Assembly: GCF_023278565.1 (NCBI RefSeq)
Contig: NC_064680.1
Span: forward strand, 2,418,001 to 2,482,000
From: Colletotrichum lupini
Lineage: Eukaryota > Ascomycota > Sordariomycetes > Glomerellales > Glomerellaceae
Reading direction: 5' to 3'
DNA: 64,000 nt
The notes below the pieces were generated by a model, which made no database searches, was not told where the DNA came from, and saw only the letters and a program-made list of their open reading frames with translations. This document shows positions 53,347 through 64,000 of the stretch, in pieces; position 1 is the first letter of the stretch, and every line of letters begins with the position of its first letter. Position numbers and translations under genes: made by a program.

Positions 53347-56300
53347 ATTCGTATTGGGCAGTGTTGGTACTGCAAAGGAAATCTGTAGAACAGTGTGCAG
53401 GAGGCTGCTCCGAAGGCGAGCTGTGAGGGGTCAAGCTCTTTTTCACGAGATTTCGGAACAAAAGCATAAAGTCCCGAGGCCAATCGTCGAGTCACAATAA
53501 GAGAAGACAACAGAGACAGGTAGCGGAATGGAGGGGTAGAAGCTCCTATGTCATAGCGATGAACCACATATCCTTCATTGGAATACGGACCTCTAAGGCT
53601 GAGCTAACATGCTGTATGCCTGCTCGGAGAAAGAACAGCGGAGGGGCTGGATCACCGATGGGACGCTCTACGAAACTCTGTGGTAGCAACTTGACGCGTT
53701 GGCAAATAGCAAGAGCTCAAAATGATCAATCAGTACCGCGCCGTTGGTGGAGGGCGATCTCGGTGGTCTTAGCATTGGACAGCTTGTAGCCTATGCTGTC
53801 TGGTCTTTCGGAAGGTTTGTTTCATGCACCGCTAAGCCCTGACGATTCGTCGATGTTGGTGACCAAGGGTGGTCCCATCCGCTCGTGCGCACATTGTTTG
53901 AGACGGCAAATGAAATGTACCGTGAGAGGTGGTCAACGGCTGGGGTCCTTGTGTCGATCATGTAGGGAAGAACCCGGCTCTTCGGCAAGCCGGTCGATGG
54001 ATGGCACCTCAGACAGGTGTCAGCGACTGTGTGTGCGTATGTGCTCTGCATCGTGGTAGTGGCCTCGTAGGGCACTTTCACCGACTGCCGTGCAAAAGGT
54101 TCGCGTGACGGACCACTAGAAAGCCGTTGAGAGTACTGTCAATCTAAACAATCAAACGCAAATGGTTCATACCAAGAATTCGGCGAAGTCTGATCGCGAT
54201 GACGCGCCGCCGTTGGTACTGGTTATCACTGATTCTGATGCAAGGGTTCTTGCTCTGGCATCGTACACTCGGCTCCGACTCCGGCTCCAGAATGGAAGCA
54301 AGCCAATTAACGACAGATAGGCTGTCAGCATTGGATATGGCCAATCTTCGAATTCCGCGGGGCTGAGCACGTCAACCTGCAAGCGGTTCTACACTCTGCG
54401 GGCCGCTGGCGGGCTAATTAGTCCCTCGATATCACGAAGCAGGTTCCTACGGTCGACAGGGTTTCATTGCTGCTGACGAGTCGAATGGCAGACGTAGATC
54501 AGTGTTTGCTGAATCTTCAGTTCCGACGGCCTGGTTGTCGGGTGGCTGTCCACACACACGCGACACTTGACGGCGCGAAGCAAATTTAGCCATTCGTCAT
54601 CGTGGCTGATGGGATCGTTTCATCCGATCATGGGCATCCTAATGAGGAAATTCTGTCGTGGTTGTCGGGATTCACGACGTAGAGTCAAAAGCCCTGTTGA
54701 CTCCAGTGATGGAAACAGACTCGAATCGAAATCGTGAAGTCCGTGGAAAGACGCAGAAACCCGCTCGGCATCTTGTGGCGTGATGGTCGTCCATTCTGAG
54801 TAGCGCCGTGATATAACGCCGACGCGTCTCGATCCACACGAGTACGTCCGCTTGATATGTCAAAAACGATCACGGCGATGCCCGAAAGAGGTTAATCCCG
54901 GGCTATCAAATTCCATGAGAGATTTGACACTCGTGTCGTCGTTGTTGTTGTTGTTTTCTTTTCTTTTCTTCTTGGATGTCTTGGGCAAGTAAGGATGTAT
55001 GTTGATGGGAGGTGTATGTATGTACATGGTACCAGCTTGCTTACTATGTAAACTGCACTAATGGAAGCGAGGATCATCCATTTGCTGCTTGCTTGTCTTC
55101 AGTGGATCCCTACGATGATCTTAGGATCTACCAGTTCTCCACTTCCAACGTCGAGGAGGCGGCGAGCTTATTTCTGACTTCAACAAACTGTCACCTTTCG
55201 TCCATCTCAATCGTCAGCGTGGGTCGCTGACCTACTTTGACGGCATACTGGGATGGCCGTACATATTGACATGCATCAGAATACGCACCGATGCAGCAAC
55301 GCTCTCAATCCCGTATCCCGTATCCCCCCGCTGTCAACTTGCCTATGCCGTTTGACATCTGTCACTATGAGTTTCTTATTCGAGGGTCCGAGGGCGGGTC
55401 TCCAGCGCGCGACTTCTTTCATTAACCAGGTACAGCGAGAAGTCATTGCTAATTTGATCCAATTGAAGGGCAAACTATCGAAGCGCTGAGTAAGATGGGC
55501 TCGATGTGCGCGAAAACACGATAGAAATTGTCTAGCTGCGTTGCAACACGGCATGAGTCTTGAATGAGTGCGATTAAGATCTACGAGTCCAGACAGCTGT
55601 GGTCTGAATGTTCACACATCAACGGTACCCCGACGCCAAGGCAACTATCAAATTCGTTCCGAAGAACTCGCACATGAACGACCCGCCGGCGGGGTTCAAG
55701 GTCCTGGGGCCCCAAATCCTTCTTTCGGCTGACATTGTCAATCTGTCAGGGTCGTGGAGGCTTGCGAGGATGCGCAAGGTTACTAGGACTGCCTAAGCTT
55801 AGGGACCCATGGCGGCCTTCTCCGGCTTCCCATGTTACGGCATCCTGTTAAACGAGGTTTTTGGCGCATGTTCTCAATCAGGAAATTGTGTTGATGGAAG
55901 AAAACCGAGCGTATCGGTTCAGAACTGCACACTTTCGTCGCCTAGTCAAGTTTCGTCATAGGGGGCGCAGAGTCAGCTCTGAGCGAGAATTGCTGCTCCT
56001 GGAAGCCGATATACGGGAGGGTGGGCAGACCTTTCTCTAGTCAAACTTCAGGACTTGCCGGAACGCCGCCGGGATGCGCGGAGAATTTCTCGTCCACAGG
56101 TCAACCTCTCCTCTGACAAGTTTGACACTTAGTTTTGCCCACCGATGGATGCCTCTGTGGCTCTTGGCAAATTTGGCTTTGATTATACTTTTCATAAATC
56201 GGACGATCCTGCTAGAATCTCACCAACAAGGCGGCCAAACACAAGATCTGAGGAAATATGCCAGTTCGTTGAGAAGTCAATTTGCGGCAGTGGGGCTAGC

Positions 56301-57733
56301 GAAGTGTTATCTCTTTCGAATTAAACAGCATTCGCCTGCTTAATACCATGAAAATATACGACCGCTCTCGCCATTACCCTACTTACATTCGAGGAGCGTT
56401 ACTCGTCAGGTAGCAAGACTTTCAAAAACATCCTGCCAATTAGGCCAGGCCGTTTGGACGTTGGGCAAAATTCACAGCGGGCGTTCACTTCACGGCCCTT
56501 CGGCTAAGCGGCTGTCTGGATACCTAAATGCCAGGGCGATCCCATTGACTTTCCGGACAAGCGAGCCTTGACGTCGCTCCGAAAGCGACTTTTTGAAAAC
56601 TCCTGCCATTTCTGAAGCTTTGAGAACTGCTGTCACGGTATGACTTGAGCAAGAGTAGCCTCTGTCATTCAGTCACTCCATCAGACAGCCTGAGAAGACG
56701 ACACATTATATCTGGTGAATGATTCAAGTCCCCACTTGGTGAATTTCCCCTGTCCCCGAAAAGCCCGAGCTGGACGCCTTGATGCAAATGCCCATTTCTG
56801 ATCTGACAGACCAATCACATTTGGTTATTGTACCGCCTCGGAGATAGCCGGTCACAAGCCGGGCGTGTACTTGCTTGAAAGTCACCTGGGCGTAGAAGAT
56901 CAGGAGATACGTCAGCACCGGCTGAGCTCTCCTTCGCCCAAAACCCCGACGTGACCAAATTTCAAGATGCTGAGGGTAAGAGTCGGGTGAATCCGGATAC
57001 CTGAACGATAAAGCAAGCCTGACTTACCAGAGTGAGGACCCGGCAGTGTATTGTCCCAGATGCTGCTCAGGGTGTTTAGAGGAGTGGAATGCCATCACCC
57101 ACGATGGCGCGAGCCGCTAATTGTTTGCAGATCTTGTCCTGTCCGCAAAGGGTTCCAACTTCTACCTCCTGACCATCAACTGGCATTTTCTCTCCTTTTC
57201 GCAATCGTTTACTAAGGTATGCGTAGGGGGAAATAACCGCATCACGACTTTAAGGTGCTGGCCAGTGCATCGGATCCTTCAGCCGGGTTAGGCCCCACAA
57301 CACCCGAACGTTATGCCGGTCAGCCTCCCGCTCCCTTCGGCATAATATTTCGGCCGACTCACCTGCTATAGCACGTACGAACCAACGAAACTTGCGCTAA
57401 CAACACCACACCCGTTCCTAAGCCGGTGCTTAATCCGGTCGTACAGACCCAGCCGGACTACTCTCATGCCTTGCACTTTTGCGGACTTGGCTCCTCGGCG
57501 GCGGAGAGATGATGACTTGCTCGGACTTTGCGTGGATGGTGAATCAGTACAGACGTAATGATAGGCCGGCCGGCTCGCACTCGGTCGTCAATGATGCCAT
57601 TCACGGCGCCCTACCAACGTGACCTCGACGGTGGTTGAGCCGCACCGGCGTAAGGCTTCCCAACGGAGCGGGCCTGTTGGGCGAAATTTCATTTATGGCC
57701 AATCTAGCCTTGGCTTGGGCACATTGAATGTCA
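53347..57733. other. 4.4-kb gene-poor spacer between the Zn2Cys6 gene and the MFS exporter
   Basis: No intact gene is supported. The leftmost part should be the promoter of the transcription-factor gene. A zinc-cluster-like fragment lies at 53793-54059. A (GTT)n run is at about 54939-54953. Short protein-like frames occur at 55367-55489 (MSFLFEGPRAGLQRATSF) and 55608-55796 (PPAGFKVLGPQILLSADIVN), too short and isolated to call. No terminal repeats or transposase motifs are visible. Confidence 0.45.
53793..54059 (+). pseudogene. Zinc-cluster-like fragment
   Basis: An 88-codon frame contains SCAHCLRRQMKC, which matches the first half of a Zn2Cys6 cluster (Cys-x2-Cys-x6-Cys with basic residues between), then after 11 residues CRSC. 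The sixth Cys is not at the normal distance and nothing DNA-binding-domain-like follows before the stop. It could be a relic of a regulator or an exon of an unrecognised spliced gene. A chance match is possible. Confidence 0.3.
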
Positions 57734-57739
57734 TATAAG
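57734..57739 (+). promoter_or_regulatory. Possible TATA box of the MFS gene
   Basis: TATAAG lies 160-165 bases upstream of the MFS ATG, in a spacer that otherwise has few such words. Confidence 0.35.
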
Positions 57740-57898
57740 GCTATGGCAAAGGCCCTTGACTGATTCACAATATCGGTTCAAGAGAACTCATCTTGTTATC
57801 GCAGTCCAATAAGAAAACATACCGCTGGCTAGAGACAAGTCAGATCCGGTGGTGACCCCTTTTTACCTCGGATTTCGAACACAATCGCATTTCTACCA

Positions 57899-59661
57899 AT
57901 GTCTGCAACACAAACAGAAACACCAGCAGTGGTGCTGGAAAAACAAACCACCCAAATCGACCAAAATGGCAAGGTCGTCTTCAAACCCTCACGGGAGTTC
58001 CTCCTCGCCTTCAGCGCCCTCTGCGCCATCGCCTTAGCCGTCGCCTTTGACGCAACAACCCTCTCCGTCGCCCTCCCGACAATGAGCGTCGCCCTCGGCG
58101 GAACCGCCCTCGAGGCCTTTTGGTCGGGCACGAGCTTCCTCCTCGCGAGCACGGTGCTACAGCCCACCGTTGCCGGGCTCAGCAACATCTTCGGGCGCAA
58201 GGCCCTCGTGTACGTCTCAGCCCTGCTCTTCGCCGTGGGCTCCATCGTCGGCGCTCTCGCCAATAACTTCCACGTCGTCATCGCGGGGCGGACCATCCAG
58301 GGCGTGGGCGGCGGGGGGATCCTCGCCCTCACGGAGGTTATCATCACGGATCTCGTCCCGCTCGCTGTGCGGGGCCAATGGTTTTCGCTCCTGTCGGCCG
58401 TTTGGTCTGTCGGTACGGTCACGGGGCCCCTGATCGGCGCCGGATTCGCGCAGAATATCTCATGGAGATGGATATTTTGGATCAATCTTCCCATCATCGC
58501 CATCGGCGCGGTTATGATCTTCTTCTTCCTCAAGCAGGCCAAGGTGCCCGGTCACATTGGGACCAAGCTCAAGAAGTTTGACTGGCTCGGGAGCTTCTTG
58601 TTCACGGCGGGCTCGACGAGTTTCCTGTTTGGCATCTCGACGGGCGGTGTCATGTATGAGTGGGCCTCCTTCAGGTGTCTGCTGCCGATGATTCTGGGCG
58701 TTTTCATTCTTGTGGCCTTTGGGTTCTGGGAGCTGAAGTTTGCGCCGGTGCCCATGATCGACAAGGGCATCTTCAACAACTGGACCATGGTTGCCAACTA
58801 CATCATGACCGTTTTCCATGGCATGATTCTCTGGTCGATTCTCTACTTCCTTGGTAAGCAACCCCCCTTCCCCTATCTCTACCCCTTTTCATAGGATGTC
58901 CCCAAGCTTACTCCTCTTTCACAGTCCTCTACTACCAAGCCGTCAAGGACTACTCCGTCGTCGTCTCCGCCGTTGCCGCCCTCCCAGAAAGTCTCACAGT
59001 CGCACCCTCCGCCATGGCCGTCGGCCTCATCGCCGGCGTCACGGGCCGGTACCGCTGGTCCCTCTGGGCCGGCTGGGTCATGATCACCTTTGGCGCCGGC
59101 CTCATGTGCCTCATGCGCCCCGACACCTCCGTCCCCGCCTGGATCTGGCTCAACATTCCCATCGGCCTCGGCACGGGCATGCTCTTCCCGGCCATGGCGC
59201 TCTCGATCCAGGCCGCCTGCGAGCCCGCCCTCAACGGGCAAGCCGCCGCCTTTTATTCTTTCTTGCGCACGTTTGGACAATCCGTCGGCGTCGCCGTCTC
59301 GGGCGTTATTTTCCAGAATGCGTTCCGCAACAGGCTGCTTGATATCCCCTCGCTGGCGGACGTTGCGGAGGAGTACTCGCGCGACGCGACGATTGTGGTC
59401 GGGGTGATTAAGAGGATGCCAAAGGGCGATGCGATGAGAGCGGACTTGGTGGAGGCGTATTGCGATGCGCTGCGGGCGATTTGGATTAGCTTGATTGCGT
59501 TTGGCGGCTTCTGCATGCTCATCAGCGTTACGGTCAAGAAGTACAGCTTGGAACAGGAGCACGTCACGGACCAGAGATTGGTTACGAGCGACGATACGAG
59601 TAAGGAGGACGAGGAGAGCCAGGGAGGGGATCTGGAAAGGGGGCAGAAGGTGAGATCCTAA
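57899..59661 (+). CDS. MFS drug/toxin:proton antiporter, DHA2 (14-TM) family
   Basis: This is a plasma-membrane-type exporter that moves small organic compounds out in exchange for protons. Exons are 57899-58853 and 58925-59661, giving 563 residues with a 71-nt GT-AG intron. Features in order: a ~30-residue cytosolic head, TM1 ending FDATTLSVALPTMSVALGG (the family's TM1 signature), FGRKALVYVSALLFAVGSIVGA (motif A region), RTIQGVGGGGILALTEVIITDLVP, and the antiporter motif C region SVGTVTGPLIGAGFAQNISWRWIFWINLP. A total of about 14 hydrophobic segments and a charged C-terminal tail complete it. Close relatives by motif are aflatoxin-pump/azole-resistance-type transporters. The substrate is unknown. 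A Zn2Cys6 gene lies upstream across a gene-poor gap; no biosynthetic enzyme is present nearby in this window. Confidence 0.95.
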
Positions 59662-60580
59662 ATGAGTTGATTCTCAAGCTGCAAGAGGTGCGAGATATCC
59701 CCTAGACGGGTTCTATCAGTTTCAGAGCTGGACATCGCCTCTCCTTTCACTTCCATATCCGTCATGAGGATTAAACATTAAACGTCACAAGGGGCTGGAT
59801 CTTGAATATCGGAATTCTAGGGATTGGTTTATGGCTTCGGTGTCTCTAGAGAGGACATATTTCAGATTTTTTATAGTTCCCTTACTTAATAACTAATGAT
59901 AGAGTTAGCAGAAGCATTCTGCCTCAAATTCGTCCCAAGATACTACCTTCCAAGTCTTTGAGCGCTGCCTTGAACACAATGGGCCCGCGTCCCTCGATGG
60001 TGAGAAGCCTCTCAGGCGCAAAAGGAGGGCCCAATATTCAATCTTGTGCCTTATTCCTCCTTCCACCAGTTGTACCTCTCAATTTTCTTCTCTTTTTAGT
60101 CTGGCCTTTGACCGCTCTCTTTTTCACCTTCAAAAAAGGCGAGTGGTGATCCAAGCCCCAACCTAAAGGTGAACCAGTTGCTTCGAGGGTAAATCGACAA
60201 AGTGTGATTCACTGCCGCCATTCTTTCACCTTATTCTTGGTCAGCCAGCCTTTTCCGAATCCAAGGTCAGTCGTTTCCAGGTGTGGAAAGAAGTATTATT
60301 TCCAAAAAGGGAAGTAGCTCACAACTACTAGGTTTTGCCAGCATTCACCTCGGCCTTTGCTCACGATACCTTCACCTTGTTTACCTTATCCACTTTGTTC
60401 ACTCCAGCAAAAAACGAAACACTTTGCCTCGCCACGAAACGTTCCGTAAAAAACGATACAGGATCAGCATACGAAACCAGGCAGTCGAAGTCAAGGGCAA
60501 AAAAGTTGTTTTGATTCACCAAATAGTACCCATCGCCCTTTGACAAAATTACTGCAGTATACGAATACCAATAGCCCAAG
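59662..60580. promoter_or_regulatory. Spacer and leader before the Cys/His-headed protein gene
   Basis: No gene is seen. The left part is AT-rich MFS 3' sequence. From about 60170 the plus strand is C/T/A-rich leader. Confidence 0.5.
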
Positions 60581-61774
60581 ATGTGTCGCCGCGTCTACAA
60601 ATACTACACAGCCTGCGGCTGTGTCCTCAGCGCCCTGTTCTACCACAAGTGCGCCCAAGGCTCGGCCTCACCCCTCTGCAAGGAGGAAGACGGAATCGTC
60701 ACCCGCGACGGCGAGAAGTGCCCCTACCACGCCCGCGTCGCCCGCCGCCAAGCCCGCAGTCGCAGCCGAACCAACGGAGGAGGAGGAGGAGGACCTCAAG
60801 ACTCGGAGAAGAAAACCCGCACGTCCATCGAAAATCCCTTGACCTTCACCGGCGCAGGCAAGGAGGTCGCCCCCGCGAGGCTCGAGGACCGGCACAAGCT
60901 GGGAGACTTTCAAGTCTTCATCAAGGACATCGACACATTCCTGAAGAAGCTCGCGGAGCATGAAAATGGTACTCATCCCAAGACTCAGACCGAGACCCAG
61001 ACCGAGTCCCAGTCTCAGCTTGCGCAAAGGTCGAAGAAGCAAGAGGGAAAGAACAGCCAGCAGCTCAAGGACAGAAAAGTGAGCCGCGAGCTCTCCCCCC
61101 TCGCCGGCTGCTCAGACTGGACCGACGACGACGAGAACGACAACGCCATCGCCCGGCGCAAGAGACGCAGCCGCCTTAAGAAGGAGTTCCGCGCCCTTGT
61201 CCGCGAAAACGAGAAGAACAAGCAGCTCTTTGACGCGAGCGACGTCTTCATGAGCTCCGACGGTGGCGATGACGACGACGTCTCCGACAGCAGCAGCGAG
61301 TCGGGCCCCGGCGATGCGTATCCTTCGCCGATGAGCATGAGCCCGCACCCTGGCAATTATGGCGACGTCTCCGAGGGCGACGAGTCGTCGGATGCGGGTC
61401 ATGTTCATCCTTCGTCATCGAGCCTGAGCACCGACCATGGACATGTCAGCGACGTCTCCGAGAGCAGCAACGATTCAACCCATGGTAACATGCAGTCCTC
61501 GATTCCAGGCCCGGTTCATCGCAGTGAACCCCTTTCGGCGTTTCTCTCGTGGGACATGCCTCCCGAGAACTCTGAGAACATGGAGGAGGATGGAGAGACT
61601 GAGCTTGAGGAGGCTGAAGATGAGCCTGACTACGACAGTCACGACTCGGATATGCCCGACGCCGATAAGGACGATGGAGACTACGTTTCGGAGCCTACCT
61701 GGCCTCCCACTGGTGTTGAGTGGACCTCCAAGCTCAAGTACATGACTGGAATCCCCCGTCGCAACTATCAATGA
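60581..61774 (+). CDS. Fungal protein with a Cys/His-rich N-terminal head, unknown function
   Basis: A single exon gives 397 residues. The first 50 residues carry Cys2, 12, 14, 24, 33 and 47 with His22 and His50, in a pattern (CGC ... YHKC ... C ... CPYH) that recurs in uncharacterised filamentous-fungal proteins and could bind zinc. A basic Arg/Ser linker and Gly6 run follow. A short helical piece (HKLGDFQVFIKDIDTFLKKLAEHE) is near 105-128, then a TETQTESQSQ repeat and a basic KRRSRLKKEFRALVRENEKNKQLFD helix near 193-217. The second half is a Ser/Asp/Glu-rich tail with two imperfect copies of a GDVSE...SSDxxH unit, ending in a conserved-looking WTSKLKYMTGIPRRNYQ. No signal peptide is seen. 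A nuclear location is a guess from the basic stretches and acidic tail. Confidence 0.8.
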   Translation: MCRRVYKYYTACGCVLSALFYHKCAQGSASPLCKEEDGIVTRDGEKCPYHARVARRQARSRSRTNGGGGGGPQDSEKKTRTSIENPLTFTGAGKEVAPARLEDRHKLGDFQVFIKDIDTFLKKLAEHENGTHPKTQTETQTESQSQLAQRSKKQEGKNSQQLKDRKVSRELSPLAGCSDWTDDDENDNAIARRKRRSRLKKEFRALVRENEKNKQLFDASDVFMSSDGGDDDDVSDSSSESGPGDAYPSPMSMSPHPGNYGDVSEGDESSDAGHVHPSSSSLSTDHGHVSDVSESSNDSTHGNMQSSIPGPVHRSEPLSAFLSWDMPPENSENMEEDGETELEEAEDEPDYDSHDSDMPDADKDDGDYVSEPTWPPTGVEWTSKLKYMTGIPRRNYQ

Positions 61775-62152
61775 TTGGAACGCAAAGGTATCTGATCCAA
61801 AGGGCTTTTATTGACGGAAGGAACTGAATTTGCTTGGAGATGAAGGGAGTGATGATGAAGTGATGGCATTGGGAAGGCAGTGGAAATAACGCCAAAATGG
61901 CATAGGCGTCTTGTATGTGTACCTAAGCTGTCACCTATGTTGATCAACCAGAAAAATGTTACAAATCGCGAGCCGATGTAGTGATATCATGTCTCATTGC
62001 CCTGTGTGCACTCTTTCGGTAGAGGAGCCAGGTGTACGTACATACGTGGAAGTGGAAATGCCGTTATGCCCAACTGAATTACCCATCCGAAATTCAAAAC
62101 TCATCAAATCGCTCAAAACAACCCGCTAAACCCAGTGCGCCTCATGATGAGA
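61775..62152. other. Convergent 3' spacer
   Basis: No gene is seen in this 378-bp gap between two convergent stop codons. Confidence 0.5.
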
Positions 62153-64000
62153 TTAGTTCCGTATCGGCGGAGCTGGGTATTGTCGCCCCCCAACGCCAGA
62201 GATGACCGGGCTTCCCCCGCGCTCTCTCCATCGCTTTCTTTCTCTATCATCTCTCAGTTCCCGATCGCGGGGATCCCGAGGATCCCATGGAGGCTCAGGC
62301 CTTCCTCGCATGCGGTCCACATCCGCATGGCTACTCGTTCGGCGTGTCGCTTCAGGCCGCACGACCGGCCGTTCCCTTCGCTTACGAGCCTCCATATCTT
62401 CTTCTCTCTCCCAATTCACGACGCGGTCACGGTCACGCTCGCGTTCTGGGTCTCTGTCACGGTCTCTTTCTCTTTCTCTTTCGCGTCTACGGTCTCGCTC
62501 TCGACCGCGATCTCTCTCTCTAGCTCTCTCCCTTTCCCGTTGCTCTCTTTCTTCCAGTTCCCTACGTTCTCGGGCTTTGAATCGGCGGCGGCGCTCTTCT
62601 TCCGAGTCTGAAGCTTCCGAGTCCTCCGATGCAATATCGGGCCAACTGCGGTTGAGCCTAGATGAAGGCAAGTGCTCTCGGCTTCGGCGAGATGGTGGAT
62701 CGCTTCGACGACCGGAGGTGCTTCGATGTCTTTCTGGTGGTCGTCCAGTGGGAAGAATGGACGCCACTTTCTCGCTGATTTTTTCCCTGATGCCATCTAC
62801 GACTGGAATACTACGACGCCTTGCATCCTCTGGTCTTAATTCCGCACGATGTACACGAGTGACAGGTGGCGGCTGGGGTATCGAGGGAGCGCCCATACGA
62901 CGGAAACCGGGTGGTGGCGGCTCGTTTGAATGATGTGTATGAGGGCGACGTTTAGATCGCGGACTCGCCGCGTCCTCGGAATCAGACGTTGAGGACGAAG
63001 AATAATGTCGAGGCTGGCTGTGTCGGCGGGGTTGCATGGGCGGTCGATTGGGATGCAAGTGCTCAGGGTTGGCGTGCGGATCCTGTGGAGGAGACGGGTA
63101 GTCGGAAAAGCTACGGCGTCGACGGTCGTCAGGAGAGTTCTGTCCTCGGAATCGATCTTGGTCTGGGGTCCTCTGGGGAATATTGAGGCGAGATGGGGGG
63201 TACCGATTCGCGGCGTGACCCCCAGGAACATGGCTGTAAGCAACTGGTGGTCGGCCTGGCGGAACGAAGTAGTCTGCCTGAGGACCACGAGGCGGAGGTG
63301 AGGGCTTCGGTGATCCCTTGGGCGGGTAGGGATTTCGGACGTGCACGTATGCTGCCTTCACTCTCGGCTCGTCTCTTTCTGCTGGGCGAGCAGGGGCAGT
63401 CTTTGGTGATGCCGGCTCCTCGTCTGGCACTGCTGCCTTCCTCAGTTTTTCAGCGCATTTCTTGTGCCATTTCTCGATTCCGGCGTCTGGCTCGCTGGGC
63501 AGAGCATCTGCGGGTAGATCTGGGGGGAAGGGTTCGCCCGTCTCGGGATGCTTCAGGTTCCAGCTCTTGACGGCCTGCTGGATGAAAGGTACGTGTTCCT
63601 CGGGGCTCAGCAGTATCTCGATCGACTCCCATCGAACGAAGCCACGAAGGGTCAAGGCTGGGACGGAAGGGGCGTCGAAGTCGTTGTCGGAGGGCTGCAT
63701 GGAGTGCTGGCAGCCGGTGACCTGCCAAATGTAGGATATGGCGGGAAATGGCATATCGACAAATAGGGCTATGGCGGCGAGCCGTCAGCATGGAGTGCCT
63801 TGCACAGGTTGAGCATTCAGGCTTACAGTCATAGTTACCACCAACGGCCTTATAGAAGGCGGCCAGCTTTTGGGGGGTCAAGGCTTGAACATGTCTATCG
63901 CCAATATCGCGAATCTATAGATAGGCGGGGTTCGATTAGTATTTGGCCACGGGTGGGTGGAAGCGAGGTGGAGGAAGCCAGGGTTTGTCGCAGACGTACA
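62153..64000 (-). CDS. DUF7514-like fungal protein with RS/RE-type tail (5' end beyond the window)
   Basis: The minus-strand gene enters from the right edge. Visible exons are 63914-63827 and 63768-62153 with a 58-nt GT-AG intron; a GTACGT donor at 63999-63994 suggests that only one exon base (64000) of the previous exon is inside the window and that an 85-nt intron separates them. The visible part codes 567 residues. The front part (IRDIGDRHVQALTPQKLAAFYK, then FVDMPFPAISYIWQVTGC, ALTLRGFVRWESIEILL, GEPFPPDLPADALPSEPDAGIEKWH) matches my recollection of the DUF7514 domain of ascomycetes. The rest is Pro/Arg/Ser-rich and ends with an Arg-Glu/Arg-Asp alternating region at about plus-strand 62400-62570, as in splicing-factor tails. 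Function is unknown; an RNA-linked nuclear role is a guess. Confidence 0.75.

Noticed and set aside
51657..61774. Secondary-metabolite gene cluster
   Set aside because: A regulator and an exporter are present, but there is no polyketide synthase, peptide synthetase, terpene cyclase or tailoring enzyme in the window.
1..64000. tRNA, rRNA, CRISPR arrays or complete transposons
   Set aside because: I looked for tRNA B-box-like words, long direct or inverted repeats, transposase or reverse-transcriptase motifs, and regular spacer arrays, and found none I could support. CRISPR is not expected in a fungal nuclear genome.

Overview
The window is nuclear DNA of a filamentous ascomycete (Pezizomycotina). 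Sordariomycetes is the best fit, and a Colletotrichum/Verticillium-like genus is possible but not proven here. The evidence is short introns (about 50-115 nt) with GT-AG and occasional GC-AG ends, CT-rich leaders before ATGs, roughly 50-60 % GC with large intergenic spaces, Ser/Pro/Gln-rich low-complexity fungal proteins, a Zn2Cys6 regulator, and typical ascomycete versions of FAB1, MDM12, NOC2, GCN5 and RAD1. There are no operons. Genes lie on both strands and most are spliced.

Layout. 1-8 kb: eIF4E (+), a mitochondrial-type malonyl-CoA synthetase (-), and a BolA/Bol1 protein (+). 8.8-13.4 kb: a 1024-residue unknown protein (-), divergent from FAB1. 13.4-30.2 kb is the densest housekeeping block: FAB1 PI3P 5-kinase, MDM12 (ERMES), VPS28 (ESCRT-I, with a GC-AG intron), NOC2 (60S ribosome assembly) and a DUF726/TMCO4-Mil1-like hydrolase-fold protein. 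30.2-35.4 kb is gene-poor. Its first 1.6 kb is visibly AT-richer and holds one small signal-peptide protein that is a candidate effector. 35.4-42.4 kb: a conserved unknown protein whose frame continues past a TAG stop, GCN5, a tiny three-exon OST5 gene, RAD1 (second GC-AG intron), and a small Ser-rich protein. 42.4-46.7 kb is gene-poor, with a good spliced-leader intron. 46.7-53.3 kb: a 718-residue unknown, a polyglutamine-expanded CDC26 (APC/C) and a Zn2Cys6 transcription factor. 53.3-57.9 kb is gene-poor and holds a zinc-cluster-like fragment. 57.9-64 kb: a 14-TM MFS drug/toxin exporter, a Cys/His-headed fungal unknown, and a DUF7514-like protein with an RS/RE-type tail that runs off the right end.

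The housekeeping genes do not form one pathway, though several touch endomembrane traffic (FAB1, VPS28, the DUF726 protein, MDM12, OST5) and nuclear control (GCN5, RAD1, CDC26, NOC2). The accessory character is confined to the AT-rich segment with the secreted protein and to the regulator/exporter flanks of the 4.5-kb gene-poor gap. I see no core biosynthetic enzyme, so I do not call a secondary-metabolite cluster. All exon borders were worked out by eye from splice consensus, frame and family alignment, and have not been tested by RNA data.
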